From contig NC_049982.1 of the NCBI RefSeq assembly GCF_000003815.2, positions 9,947,412-9,974,026 of the forward strand: a DNA stretch of 26,615 nt. The letters are read 5' to 3'. Origin of the DNA: Branchiostoma floridae (Eukaryota; Chordata; Leptocardii; Amphioxiformes; Branchiostomatidae). Both the position numbers and the translations under genes were made by a program. Below are positions 1-11,900 of this stretch, in pieces (within the stretch, counting starts at the first letter, position 1; every line of letters starts with the position of its first letter). The notes beneath the pieces were generated by a model. The model searched no databases. It was given only the letters and a program-made list of their open reading frames with translations, and was not told where the DNA came from.

Positions 1-97
1 ACGGCGATAGCGAGAGCACAGGGAGAGCGCCGTACTATTTAAATTAAATAGTAAGGCGGTACCGGTATTTTATTACATGTACATACGTCCTATCCAG

Positions 98-3000
98 GCA
101 AACCAGTTGGCTGCCGGGCTGATGTCTATCGGAGTAGGCCGTGGTGACGTGGTGGGCTGGGTCATGAGCACCCGGCCGGAGTGGATCGCCTTGTGTTTTG
201 CAGTATCAAAGATTGGCGCCATTGCTGTAAGAACCCTCCATTCATTAGTGATTGATTTTTAACCAATATGTAAGACGCCGCGGTTTTGAGTGTCCCATAA
301 GAATATCATCCATGTGGCAATATCCTATTTCGTCGTTTCGTCGGTCACTCTAATATTCACACACAATGCAACCTTGTGGCCTTGCACTGAGCAAACCAAT
401 TAAAAAACACCGAAGTTGACTAAACATATGGTTTACTATACTATCATATTGGTTAATTTGTATAGTATAACGGTGTTTTAATTATCGTGTAAAATTCAAC
501 GCCAGTCTCAGTATGTCTACACAGCTACAGTTGGTTTTGTAGTTACGGCGTCATAATCGTCAGTTCATACATCAGGTGAGGTGAGACTACATACATGCTG
601 TGTTGACGACTGATTATGATGCTTAGAAACATATCAGGGAAGAAATTGCCCGCATATGGCAGAATCACCGATAAGGAGATCAGTAAATTTAAAGACAGTA
701 ATATGATATTTGCTCATTAGACAGTCGGAACGTCAATGTCAGGACGTATTCTTGTACATTAATACTGTGAGCTTAAGTTATACTAGAGTTCAACAAACCC
801 ATCTCTTCGCCAAATAATCATGCCTTTATTTAAGACTTTAAGGTCTTATTCATGTATTACTAAATAGCAAATGACTGCATGAACTGTGTTCCTCACAAAT
901 ATAACCAAAAACCAGACTGTGACCTGACAGATGACATGGTAGCATCCCTGGTCAATCAGAATTTCATGCTTGTCAAAGACTTTGTCTTCCAGCTCACAAG
1001 CTAAAGCTGATCCAGCAAAACATCTGTATACCAGATGTGTCCATAGATATAGGTCAAAATGAGATATATAGAGCACAGTTTATTTCTGTTAATAAGTTTT
1101 GCTGCAGTACCTTAGGAAGCCGCTAGGGGGCCCACTATCATAATTTATCTTCGTTTTCCTGACCCCTACCCACCTACCAAATATTATTTTTTCAAGGCTT
1201 CTCGAATTATGCATTCCACAAACAAACGGACGCACACACTCGGCCCCCTACCGTCCTAACGGAAAATGCTACGTCAACCATTTTCAAACACAACCTTCCT
1301 TTCCGCAACCGCTACTTAAATACTAAATACCATGAAAATCAATACACAGCTTCTTGAGTTATATGCTGTTGGCATGGATTTATGAACTTTCCTCATTAAT
1401 TATGCAAATTAGCTACCGATTTGCATAATTAGTATTACATTACATAAGTCATCACTCATTCTATCTACATACCGAAAATCCTGATGATCCGTTTACACGT
1501 TCTCGAGTTATTCTCGTCCAAAGTTGGAACGGAAATCGGTGCCTGCAGTTCCCAAAAAGCCCCTAGGGGGTCCAAACTCACAGCACTTACTCTCTGTTCC
1601 AAGGGCTATCTACCACTCAAAAATCATGACCACAGCATGTCCAGAACACGAAGTGTCAAGATTAAAAGTTTTGCTGCAGTACCTTAGGCAGCCACTAGGG
1701 TGCCCATTATCGAACTTGACCTTTGTTTTCCTAACCCCCATTCACCTAACAAATATAATCAGGATCCATTCAAGGGTTCTCGAGTTATCTTGCATACAGA
1801 CAAACGCACTTACATACAAATCCCGCTACAGCACCGTAGGTAAGAGCCAGGTAAACCATTTTCACACTTGACCTTCCTCTCCATAACCGCTATACACCAA
1901 CCAAGTTTCGTGAAAATCGCCCAGCTAGATTTTGACTTATGCTGCCCAAAACAAACAGCAAAAAACATACAAAGCTCGCTGCAGTACCGTAGGAAAACGC
2001 CAGGTAAACCGTTTCCAAACTTGGCATTCCTTTCGACAAACGCTACACACCTACCAAAAATCACAAAGTTCCATCCACAATATCTCGAGTTATATACTGT
2101 TGACCTACATACAGACCCAAGTCCACCAAAAACATACTCTTCTTGGCGAAGAGAAAAATTAGTGCTATGCCTGACTCTCTCATTCACCTATTCAGTGATT
2201 GACTTATTCCCTAAAGGTGCAGACTGAAATATCTGTAGACCTAACCACTCCTCTCTGTCCACCTGTACAGATGCCTCTTAGCCCCGAATACTTCTTATGG
2301 ACGTCTAATAACAAGGAAATAACAGAACATGCGCTTCAAAAGGTAGTGTGGTTTCTATATTTTGTTCCATCCAAATGTTTTTAACTAGAAAAGTAAGCCT
2401 GATTTATTAAAATTGCTCGCGCCAAAAAATGAAAAAGATGACATTTTCCAAAATGCCGCATAGTATGAGAAGACACTTTATACCATACAGTCTTGTAGGT
2501 AACATGAGCTTGAAGATTTGGCTGAAGATTTGGTTCCGCTTTAAGTTAAACAACACGCTAGACGCATTGTAATAGTCTTAATGGCAGGACTCAAGTTGTA
2601 CATGTATTCTTTACTTTAAATTCAGGCTAAATTGAAAGTGCTCGTGATGGAAAATCATCCAGCCTCCGAACACTTTGAAGGAACTGTACCATTCCTTTTT
2701 AAAATGTTTCCGGAGACAATGTCATCCAACTCAAGGGACCTGGCCATTGAAAAGTAAGTATTGCTTTGCCAATGAAAGTAATAACACATCGCTGCTGATG
2801 ACTGTTTTACATCGAGGTCTATCAGATAAGGGTATATAAGGGTAGTGCAGAAAAAAAGAAAACTTTTTCGTGAACTGCCTGTCTGTGACAATGACGTCTT
2901 TCAATAGTTATCATTTGTTAACGCAACGTGCTAACGTTACATTTTATTCAATGTGCAGTGTGTCACCAGTCTGAAAACTTGCTAAAGATACGTCAACATT

Positions 3001-6000
3001 TTTGCATTTCGTTTTGATAGGGTACCAAGCTTGTCATCCATTGTCATCATTGGCGACAGGACCCACGAGTAAGTATGGCAAAAATTAATTGATATTTTAA
3101 AGTGAAGTTTGGGTTGTCGATGCATCTCTGAAATATTATTAGAGTTTTATACATGAAACGGTTTTTATAGCTACTATGTTTACTTTCAATACCTGCTTCT
3201 ATCAGTTATATCTGTATTCCAATGGTTTTGTTTTGTCCAGACTGTGCCGATTAGGCAATCACATATTCTATGATTAATTCTGTTTTCCGCTTTGTGGGGT
3301 ATGTATGTTCAAAGTTTCTGGTCGTTTTCAGAAACGTCTTCTACCACCTTGAAGACATGAAGACTGCGGTTCTTGATGACACCGCCGGGAAGCGCCTACA
3401 GCTCGCCCAGCGCCAGACTGATTGTCACGACACGGTGTTCTTGACTTTTACTTCAGTAAGACTTCACACTGTTCCCTTGCGTTTCTGTAATCCCTGTGAA
3501 ATATAAACTAAAAAGCCGTTCGCTTCAATTGCCTGATGTTAGGCCGATATGCGCCATATGATTAGTAATGAGGATGACATAGCTTGGGAATGAACATTAT
3601 GGGGAAATTGGTTCACACTAAAAGATGCTGAACAAAACGTTCAAATTACAAATTAATCCAATATTGTTTTTATTCTAGCGTTGCAATAAACCTATGGCAA
3701 TGAACTCTGACAAATCTGTAACACATCTATACTGAAGTGTTCATATGACAATACAAACATCTGGTTGAAACAGCACTAAACCATGATACTTACGTACATC
3801 ACACAGGGAAGTACCGGAGTTCCCAAGTGTGTCGAACATAGCAGCCACACGCTCATTAACAACAGCGGCCTTCACGCCAAGACTATTGGGATGAACAACA
3901 AGGTACGGTCGATATTTATCGAATTGTTCCCACCGCTGTTAATTCAAATAACATTATTTGGATTCAAGGTTGGCTTTCGTATGTGAAAGACCTTCAGTGT
4001 TGAAGCTAACAATCTTCAGGCCTGGCATTTCGGGGCCGAGGGGTTATCCTTTTACCACCCCTAATATGCAGTAGTAGCACGTTGTGTAGCAATTGGTTTC
4101 CCGCGAGGGATTAACAGGGGCACCACGTGAAGGTTTGCAACTCGCCCCCAAGGGGATTCAAGGTAATATTGCATTTGTACATACTAGGATCCAGAGATCA
4201 GGGTAGTCATGAAACGTAAGAATGTTGCAATGATTTAAACCATGACATGTCTAGTGTCTACCACTCTACAGAACATGGTGCTGCACTCCATAGACTTGAC
4301 GGAGTTCCCATGGGCCTTCCTGTTTTCCTTAACCGAGGGATGTACACTTGTGTTGCCTAGCGACACCCCGCCCACGGCGTCTGAGGTTTTGTCTGCTCTG
4401 TTGGAAGAAAGGTGACAGCATACTATCAAATTGGAGGCAAAAAAAAAGAAAAAAAGGAAAGAAAGAAAAAATACATTCAAAAATGATCACCATCAAACTG
4501 TTAGACGTGAGCCGCAGAATCATTATGATGATTAAATGTTTCAATTTTCCTCATGTCCAGGGCAGGTCGCAAGATGGCAGACAAGTGGGCCAAGAAGACT
4601 TGCCAGTTTTCCGTATAGCACTGCATGGTGCATGCGTGTAGTTTACAATTAAAAGTTATCACTATTTCTTTCCAGGTGTGAAGCCACGTCCTTTATGTAC
4701 GTGAAGACGTTGCATGACTTGGTGAATGATCCAGAGTTGAAGACATTTGACTTGACATTCCTGGAACAAGGTATAACAGCGCGCCTTTTGTAACAGTATT
4801 ATCTACATCACCTCAATGATGTGAATAGAGACCAATATCATTTGTTTTCTACAAAACTGGAACTAGACATTTAGGAATGTATTTAAGAAAAACAGAGTTT
4901 CGTAGCGTTAGAATGACTGCTAATGCAAATAATGCGCTAAAGAAAATCTAAATGTTTCCACCAGTGTGGGCCACGCTGAATTGTTTGTCATATACGAGGG
5001 TATTGGTCACCATACCAGTAATGACTGCTGAACATCGTCAATCTTTCAGTCACAGTCGGTGGGAATGTTGTATCCAAACGCCTTCAACAGGATGCTGCTA
5101 CAGTATTCCCTAATGCTGACATACTGGTGAGTAAATTCAGCTAAGGGCAGTAAATGTCATATACAACATGTACTGGCTTGAAGTTTATCCTTTAAACGTT
5201 GTCAACAGCGATGGCTGAGACACATTTATGACTTACCTTTTGTCGGCCTTCTCCCAAGACCCTCTACGGAACGACAGAGACCCTACACTTGGCGACGACT
5301 ATAGCCGACATGACGGACGTACAGCGGCAGTCAACGGTGGGTCATCTGCTTCCCCACCTGGAGATGAAGCTTGTAGACAGACACGGTCAGATCGTCCCCT
5401 TACAGCACGAGGGAGAAGTCTGGGTTCGAGGCTACTCTGTGTTCAAATGTTACCGGGGAGATGAAGAGAAAACTGCAGAGGCGAAGACGGCTGAGGGGTG
5501 GTACAAAACTGGGTAAGTAATATCTAGATTGGTTAGACCCGCTTTCCACTAGACGGCGATCGCGCTGCGCTCTAACTGCGATCTTTATAGGATATGTGTA
5601 ACATTCACTTTCACACTGGGTAAATCATACAAAACGTATAAGTGTGACTGAGCAGACAACAAAACACAGAAAGTGTAAAAAGATTTATTTCTTTTCTATA
5701 CAATTCGTTGAGCGATATGTCAAATTTTAGGTCGCAGAGAGAGCGCGGCGAGAACGCCGTCCTAGTGAAAAGTGGGTATTACAAATAGATAAATGAATGG
5801 TGTCGTATTGCATTGATATCATACTTTACAGGTGTACAATGTGCAATGCATGACAACAACTGAATGTTAGTATAAATTCCCAAAGACTTAGCTATTCTGT
5901 AAAGAAAGTTAAACGGAATAACTTTTACGGTATTGTCATTGGGGTGGTTTGATCCCGTTTTGGAATGAATCATATATAAATTCACCTGCAGTACATGCTA

Positions 6001-7554
6001 TTGAGTGAATATAGAAAATATCAGTCTGTCAAGCATACTCATTTTTTACTTACAGTGACATCGGAATCCTTGATGAAAATGGCTTGCTGAAGATTGTTGG
6101 AAGGATTAAAGTAAGTAGAAATCTACTACTGATTGGATTTTTTGTATTATCCTTTTGATGTATGGTGTCACACACACACAGTGTATGGTGACTTCATTGC
6201 TTTGGTACATATTGTGTTTACCGGTGAATTATAAGATGGTATGTACTTCTTACCTTCAGGACGTGATCTTGAAGAACGCTGAAATAGTTTATCCCGCCAT
6301 GGTTGAGCGAGTTCTGCAGACGCACCCCAAAGTATTGGATGTAAAGGTAGGGACGAAAATCATGCTGATATTCCTACTTCGTTTTTACACTCTTTCTCCA
6401 AAACACATAAAACGCAGATTAAGGCCATGGATATAAGCAAATTATTGGGTTTTAAAAACTGGCTTTGAAGTCTTAAGAATCTATTTTCTTCCCTATTTGC
6501 CCAGGTCGTTGGTGTACCAGACCCCGCTAATGTGGAGGAGATATGTGCCTGTATCATGTAAGTACCTCTCAGAATTGTTGCTTCGCCATCTATAGGTAGC
6601 ATGTCTATATAATGCTACACGTCCATTATGTAAAGGCTCCCTCGCTTCATGACGACTTGTAGATACATAGTAGAATATTGTTGACTAAAGTAATGATGAA
6701 TTTTGTCACAGTGAATCCCCATGGTAGAATTCCTGTAAATTGGAAGACAAAACACTTCTTGATATTTTGCATTTCACGATTACAGCTTGAAGAACGGCCA
6801 CACTCTACAGTCGCAGGAGATGAGGGAACACTCGGAGGCTAACGGGGTAAATACAGACATGATTTTAATTAATAACACTGGCGTGTAAGCAACTGGATAA
6901 AGGATTATTTAGTTCAACACTTATTCCTGTTCACAAACTAACAAAAAAGCATAACATTGTGACTGACTACAAATGTCGATTTGATGTTGCGCAATTGCAA
7001 CGTACAATAATACGGTACATGGATCGATGCGAATGCACATTAGGGAATAAAATAACCAATTCTAATTCTTTTCTAGTTGCTTGAGGAGTTTACCCCGGGA
7101 TACTTCGTCTTCATGAAAAGTTTCCCCAAGACTTCGACTGGAAGGAAGGTATGAATATCTTTATGTTTTTAAACATATACATCACCTCGTCTCAGCTCAT
7201 TTTCATGGCATTCAATACCAATTGGCGGGAAAGAAGAGATGCTCTTGCAAGACCCTCATGCCAACAAGCTGTCATTATATGGCTGACACGGATCCATAGA
7301 AAGTGTGATGTGATCGCTAGACAGCGATTCCAGCCAAATGTATGCAGGTATGGGAGTCAGATACTAGTAACTAACTCTGAACCCAAACACATTACAAGCG
7401 GGCCCCAAACCGATTATACCCGAGCGGTATCGGCCATAAGTAAGCGACATGAAATACACGACATACAGTCTCTTTGTCTTTACAACAGGTCGACAGGAAG
7501 AGAATCCGAGCTCTTGCCATGCAAATGCTGGCCTTACAGGAAGATGACTTGTAA
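98..7554 (+). CDS. ACSF2-like acyl-CoA synthetase, gene 1 (5' end outside window)
   Basis: Adenylate-forming (ANL superfamily) enzyme expected to turn a medium-chain or related carboxylic acid, ATP and CoA into acyl-CoA. Sixteen exons join in frame: 98-226, 2271-2342, 2626-2753, 3021-3068, 3332-3455, 3807-3902, 4272-4411, 4676-4770, 5050-5126, 5259-5512, 6056-6110, 6260-6346, 6505-6557, 6786-6846, 7077-7148, 7489-7554. They total 1557 nt including TAA, or 518 residues; the missing first exon should add about 51 (compare gene 2). Visible motifs: phosphate-binding loop TFTSGSTGVPK across the 3455/3807 junction, YGTTE at 5265-5279, GWYKTGD across 5512/6056, hinge GRIKD, and the C-terminal catalytic-lysine region SFPKTSTGRK at 7119-7148. 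Oddities: PKC replaces PKG after the loop, and LKNAEIVYP stands where ACSF2 proteins have RGGENIYP. Exon lengths and intron phases match gene 2 almost exactly, which supports the model. The least certain exon is 2271-2342 (donor gtagtg). Confidence 0.9.
398..484. repeat. Small foldback in ACS gene 1 intron
   Basis: Aattaaaaaacaccg on the left and cggtgttttaatt on the right are inverted copies. Actatac/gtatagt lies further in. About 85 bp in total; a miniature element or hairpin. Confidence 0.55.
548..623. repeat. Imperfect inverted repeat
   Basis: Gcgtcataatcgtcag (548) pairs with gacgactgattatgatgc (ending about 622) with a few mismatches. The loop is about 40 bp. No gene or known element recognised. 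Confidence 0.45.
1096..2130. repeat. Dispersed modular repeat cluster in ACS gene 1 intron
   Basis: Alternating modules recur here: ctgcagtaccttaggaagc with ctaggggg at 1100, 1541, 1672, 1827 and 1978; ctcgagttat at 1501, 1782 and 2085; and the inverted octamer pair at 1402-1426. The same modules occur at 9195-9660 (reversed), 10230-11045 and 20100-20240 (decayed). The open frames here are repeat artefacts. This is probably a degenerate non-autonomous element or minisatellite-like family. It has no recognisable protein. Confidence 0.8.
4437..4475. repeat. A-rich simple sequence
   Basis: A run of A with scattered G in an ACS gene 1 intron, shortly after the donor at 4412. The open frames across it are artefacts. 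Confidence 0.7.
5535..5778. mobile_element. Short inverted-repeat element in ACS gene 1 intron
   Basis: The left arm (acccgctttccactag, then acggcg) and right arm (ending cgccgtcctagtgaaaag, tgggt) are inverted copies over about 40-45 bp. They also include gatcgc/gcgcgg-rich inner sequence. About 240 bp, with no coding capacity. The target duplication could not be settled. Only the right half is present in the duplicated copy, at about 15873-15955, so the duplication edge lies inside this element. Confidence 0.75.
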
Positions 7555-8275
7555 GGGATCCTCCATGACAACATCACAACTGTCGATATCTTGCAAGGGG
7601 AAAGTTGTTTTTCAGAGTTCGATATTTCTACACTTCTGTTAGATAACGGTACTCAATATTGTCATCACAATTACTTTTGCTGGTATTTTTGTAAAGGTGA
7701 CATACAAGAAGTAGTGCAACGTATCATGTTACAATTGTAAAATAATTTTGCAAACTTGACAAACGGTACAGAGCAAGCAGTTTGTTATGGTTTGCTATTT
7801 ATTAGACGATACCAGTCTCTACTTTAAATTGTCAAAGCTGAAGTTAGGGTTGAATCATTTGATGGAGTCAAACATGTCTATCAAATTACAGATATCCCTA
7901 CGAGATAGCAATTAATAATCATTCCTACAAAGATACATTTGTAACTTGGCGGCCAGCTTAAACATTTGGAAGCGGTAGATTCTATGCAAGTCTTATGCAG
8001 ACATATAGGTATCACTCATATGAAAAATTCGTGGAATTAATTACTGGATCTATAGTATCTCATTTACACCAATAATGGTCTTCTTTGAGTGCATTGAGTA
8101 TTCTTACTAAGGCTTGAGAATATGTAACAAAGTATCATGTACGTTCGTACTCTAAGACTCGTAGGGAGACACACATATTATGTGCTGTTCTATGTTTTGT
8201 CCAATTTGAGCAGTTAACAAGACTACTAGTAGTTAGATAGATAGATAAATGATTATCTGTAGTAATGTCATCGAA

Positions 8276-8390
8276 AATTCTCCTTAGATAAATTGGTTAT
8301 GTTCTCAATTGGTTATATGTTGTAATTCTTCTTAGCTAAATTGGTTATATTCTCAATTGGTTATATTCTAAATTGGCTATATTCTCTCAG
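8276..8390. repeat. Short tandem repeat aattggttat
   Basis: The core aattggttat (or aattggctat) starts at 8291, 8307, 8339, 8355 and 8371. It sits inside larger units beginning aattct(c/t)cttag at 8276 and 8324. The duplicated region keeps only one unit (about 19411-19445), so the array expanded, or was lost, after duplication. Confidence 0.7.
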
Positions 8391-8456
8391 TAATATACTA
8401 ATTATAATGTAACTAAGTAATAATATACTAAGTAAATAAAATGTAAAGTAGAATAA

Positions 8457-8499
8457 TCACGTGAATAGACTTTATCCTTGTTACCTGAACATCACGTGA
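8457..8499. promoter_or_regulatory. Pair of palindromic E-boxes (TCACGTGA)
   Basis: TCACGTGA occurs at 8457-8464 and 8492-8499, 35 bp apart, between the converging ends of ACS gene 1 and the P450. This 8-mer is a typical site for USF/MITF/TFE-type bHLH-zip factors (family knowledge). In the duplicated region the matching sites read cacgtc and cacgaa. A regulatory role is inferred. Confidence 0.3.
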
Positions 8500-8945
8500 T
8501 ATTATTGACCTTTGCATAGGCTATCTATTGGTCATCACAAAGTTAGTGTAACGCGCAGCATTTAACTTTAGCCTAGTGGGCCAGGACCCCAAATTTCAAA
8601 TATCGGTATCCTCCGAGCGGGCAAATTAACCTTGTGATTTTTTAATATAGTAGAAGGTCTGTGGTGTATAGTTTGATGTGATAGCCATTCTAGTTTGATA
8701 GCTGTATACTTCGTCCGGCTATCAACAGTCAAACCTCTCACCCTCTAAATGATCCAGTGATTTCGTGTCTTAAACAAGGGGGAGGGGCAAAAAATCAAAC
8801 ATCCCATTATCACACAATCTAGGACTAGTGCTTTGCTTACGTCGGAACTTCCATACATTACTGATGTAGACAGAGCCTTCCCCAAATTATCGTATTCTCA
8901 CTCCCTTTCGGACCATGGGCATGATGATGTGTCCATCTTTACGTA

Positions 8946-11900
8946 TCAACGAGAAACGGCACAAAGCTGGAATGGTGCGGGCACCATGCTCAGCGACTTG
9001 AAGATCCCTTCGGTGGAAGGTGTAGGGGCGCCCTCTGGCACCTTCAGCGTGAAGTGCTGCAGGATGGCGGAGAACAGGAGGAAGAGTTCCATCTTTGCCA
9101 GCTGCTCACCTAAGCAGCTCCTACGGCCTAGAATACAAGAAGAGGAAGACTTTGTTACATGACTACTAGTTACCTTCGCCACAATGGCTTGTACGTCTGT
9201 CCGTGGGTAGGGGTCGGGAAAACGAAGGTCAAGTTCGATAATGGCCCCCTAGCGGCTTGCAGGTACTGCAGCGGAATATCCACTTTTGATATCTCATGTT
9301 CTGGACATGTTGTGTTCATGATTTTTCAGTGTTTGATAGCCCTTGGGACAGAGAGTAAGTGCTGTGAGTTTGGGCCCCATAGCGGCTTTTTGGGAACTGC
9401 AGGCGCCGGTTTCCTTTCAGACTTTATACGAGAATAACTCGAGAATGTGTTGACGGATCGTCATGATTTTTGGTATGTAGATGGCCTAAGTGATGACTTA
9501 CATGATGAAAAACTAATTATGCAAATCAAAGCTAATTTGCATAATTAATGAGGAAAGTTTATATATCCACTGCACTCCATGATAGGACTTTCAAACTTGT
9601 CACATATATAGTTGAAAAAGAGAGAAATGTCAACACATATTGATTATGCAAATGACGACGTCATTTGTATATTTGATTTGGGGCCCCTAGTATGCCATTT
9701 GCATAACATTTACAAAAGCTCTTAATATTTCATGGAGGTATGAGGTTGTCGAACTCTAGTTTGATAATATTATTGATAAATGAGTTGTTAGGTCGACCTG
9801 TCGAAAAAAATGTTCTGATTTCAACCTTCGGTCCTTATACAATCATAAAAATACCTGTAAAAATGATAAAAAACTAGAGTTCCACGAACACATACCTTTC
9901 CCAAATAAACCAGGTTTGTTATTTAGAATGATGTCTGTAGACATAAATGTGCTACTCATTACATTTTATTTCATATGCCTGGAGTTGGTTCATAACATTT
10001 CCCCATTGCTTATACAAATTAGATCCCTATTTACATAATGATATTAGATTGTATCAAGCATCACTTATAAGCTATCAGCACACCAAAAATCATGATGTTC
10101 CTTTCAACCCTTCTTGACTTATTCTCTTTAAAAGTAGGAAACTGAACCGGCTCCTGTAGTTCAAGAAAAGACGTTGGCGGACCCAAACATACACTCTTGC
10201 TCTCTGCCACCTAGCCATTAATTTGCATAACAAGTATCTCATTATATAAGTTTTTACTTAAACAAAAATAACCAAAATCATGACGATCCGTCAACACGTT
10301 CATATTTTTCCATTAATCATGCAAATGAGATCATCATCTGCATAATTAATATGTGTTGATATTTCTTTCTTTCTCAGCTACAAATGTGACAAGTTTGAAA
10401 GTTCATAAAGGAATGCAGTGTATTTACAAACTTTCCCCATTAATTATGCAAATTAGCTGTCGATTTGCATAATTAGAATTCCATCATGTAAGTCTTCTCT
10501 TTGGCTATCTACATACCGAAAATCATGACGATCCGTCAACACGTTCATATTTTCTCATTAATTATTCTAATGAGGCCGTCATTTGCATAATTAATATGCA
10601 TTGATATTTCTCTCTTTCTCATCTATATATGTGACAAGTTTGAAAGTCCTATCATAAAATGCAGTGGATTTATAAACTTTCCTCATTAATTATGCAAATT
10701 AGTTGCAAATTTGCATAATTAGTGTTCCATTATGTACATTGTTACTTGGGCTATCTACATACCAAAAATCATGACGATACATCAACACGTTCTCGAGTTA
10801 TTCTCATCCAAAGTTTGAAAGGGAATCGGCGACTGCAGTTCCAAACAAGCCGCTAGGGGGTCCAAACTTACAGCACTTACTCTCTGCCCCAAGGGCTATC
10901 TACCACTTAAAAACGATAACCACAGCATGTCCAGAACACGAGATATCAAAAATTGAGCTACTGCTGCAGTACCTTAGCAAGCCGTTAGGGGGCCCATTAT
11001 CGAACTTGACCTTCGTTTTCCCGACCCCTACCCACCTACCAAATATTATCGGGATCCATCCAAGGGTTCTTGAGTTATGCTGTTAACACACACACACACA
11101 CAGACAGACTCACAAGCCCAAAACATAACCTTAGCCATTCTGGCAAAGGTAATGACCGTAGACTGTTCACAACCTTGCCGTCCTTATATAGATTTACTTA
11201 CCTGTAGAAAATGGTAGGAATGACGGTGGGTTCTTCACAACTTTGCTCTCCACATCTAGGAACCGGTTGGGGTCGAAAATTTCCGGGTCGGGCCATGCCT
11301 CAGGGTCCATGTGGACAGACCTCAGGTTCGGAGCCAGCTAATGTGGTTTTGGATAAAACAGTTCTCAGTGTAAACAAGGCAGCTGTCACGAGCGACAGTT
11401 TGATAATATGTTTCAGATGTTTCATGAATATTTCATACTATCATGTCTGGATTCAGAAGAAAAATAGACCAAGCCTTAGAAACATTCCGAAAGTAAAATA
11501 GACCAAGCCTAGGAAACATTCAGAAAGAAAAATAGACCAAGCCTAAGAGCAAGAAAAATAGACCACGCATAAGAGCTTTGGGCTGGACTGGGCATCACAA
11601 GTATCAACGAAACAAAAATGGTAGCTGATATGGCGTGGAGGTTGGGTTAAACATCGAGTCATCTGCCATTGATATAAAGTTTCGACATATCGTGTTTGTA
11701 CCACGCCATTCGCAAGTTTGGAGCCATGGGGATATTGTTTAGGTTGTCGTCAATAAACTCCCTGAAAGTGTAGAGTCATGTTATAGAGTAACTAAGATTA
11801 CATAAGTTCCCTTTGCGATGTCGAAACCACGGAAGCGGGTTGACTCAGCGGCCCACCGACCGAACAATACAGGTGAAATATGGCGGATCCGCTGGGTCTC

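Larger units (their letters stand above)
7555..8945. other. Tail-to-tail intergenic region
   Basis: 3' sequence of ACS gene 1 (plus) and of the P450 (minus). It holds the short tandem repeat, a (GATA)n run near 8233 and the E-box pair. A possible poly(A) signal AATAAA for ACS gene 1 is at 8435-8440. A variant signal for the P450 (ATTAAA on minus) is at 8641-8646. Most of the region is repeated downstream of the orphan ACS module. No further gene seen. Confidence 0.5.
5694..9140. repeat. Segmental duplication, source-like copy
   Basis: This block is repeated at 15873-20054 in the same orientation. It holds the last six exons of ACS gene 1, the tail-to-tail intergenic region and the last exon of the P450. 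Coding exons are about 95% alike by eye. Introns and flanks are alike but have many insertions and deletions. This copy is joined to complete genes on both sides, so it is taken as the original arrangement. The left edge is fairly sharp (ttctatacaattcg at 5694 and 15873). The right edge is blurred by repeats in P450 intron 6. Confidence 0.85.

Noticed and set aside
1-60. Palindrome actatttaa/ttaaatagt with gcgccg flanks at the left edge
   Set aside because: Too close to the window edge to tell whether it is the end of an inverted-repeat element; noted only.
846-1076. 76-codon minus-strand frame
   Set aside because: No recognisable domain, lies in an ACS gene 1 intron, no convincing splice signals tied to it.
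1484-2227. Several overlapping open frames on both strands (up to 125 codons)
   Set aside because: They lie in the dispersed modular repeat; similar peptides recur because the repeat units recur. No protein motif.
10270-10790. Regularly spaced repeats resembling an array
   Set aside because: Period of 245 bp with no short direct repeats and unique spacers; not a CRISPR array, and the genome is eukaryotic.
11695-11760. Minus-strand stretch after an acceptor-like acactttcag that reads PMAPNLRMAW, similar to LAPNLRSVH of P450 exon 6
   Set aside because: The P450 reads through in frame without it and it would add residues in a conserved region; the similarity is only about ten bases. A decayed exon copy remains possible.
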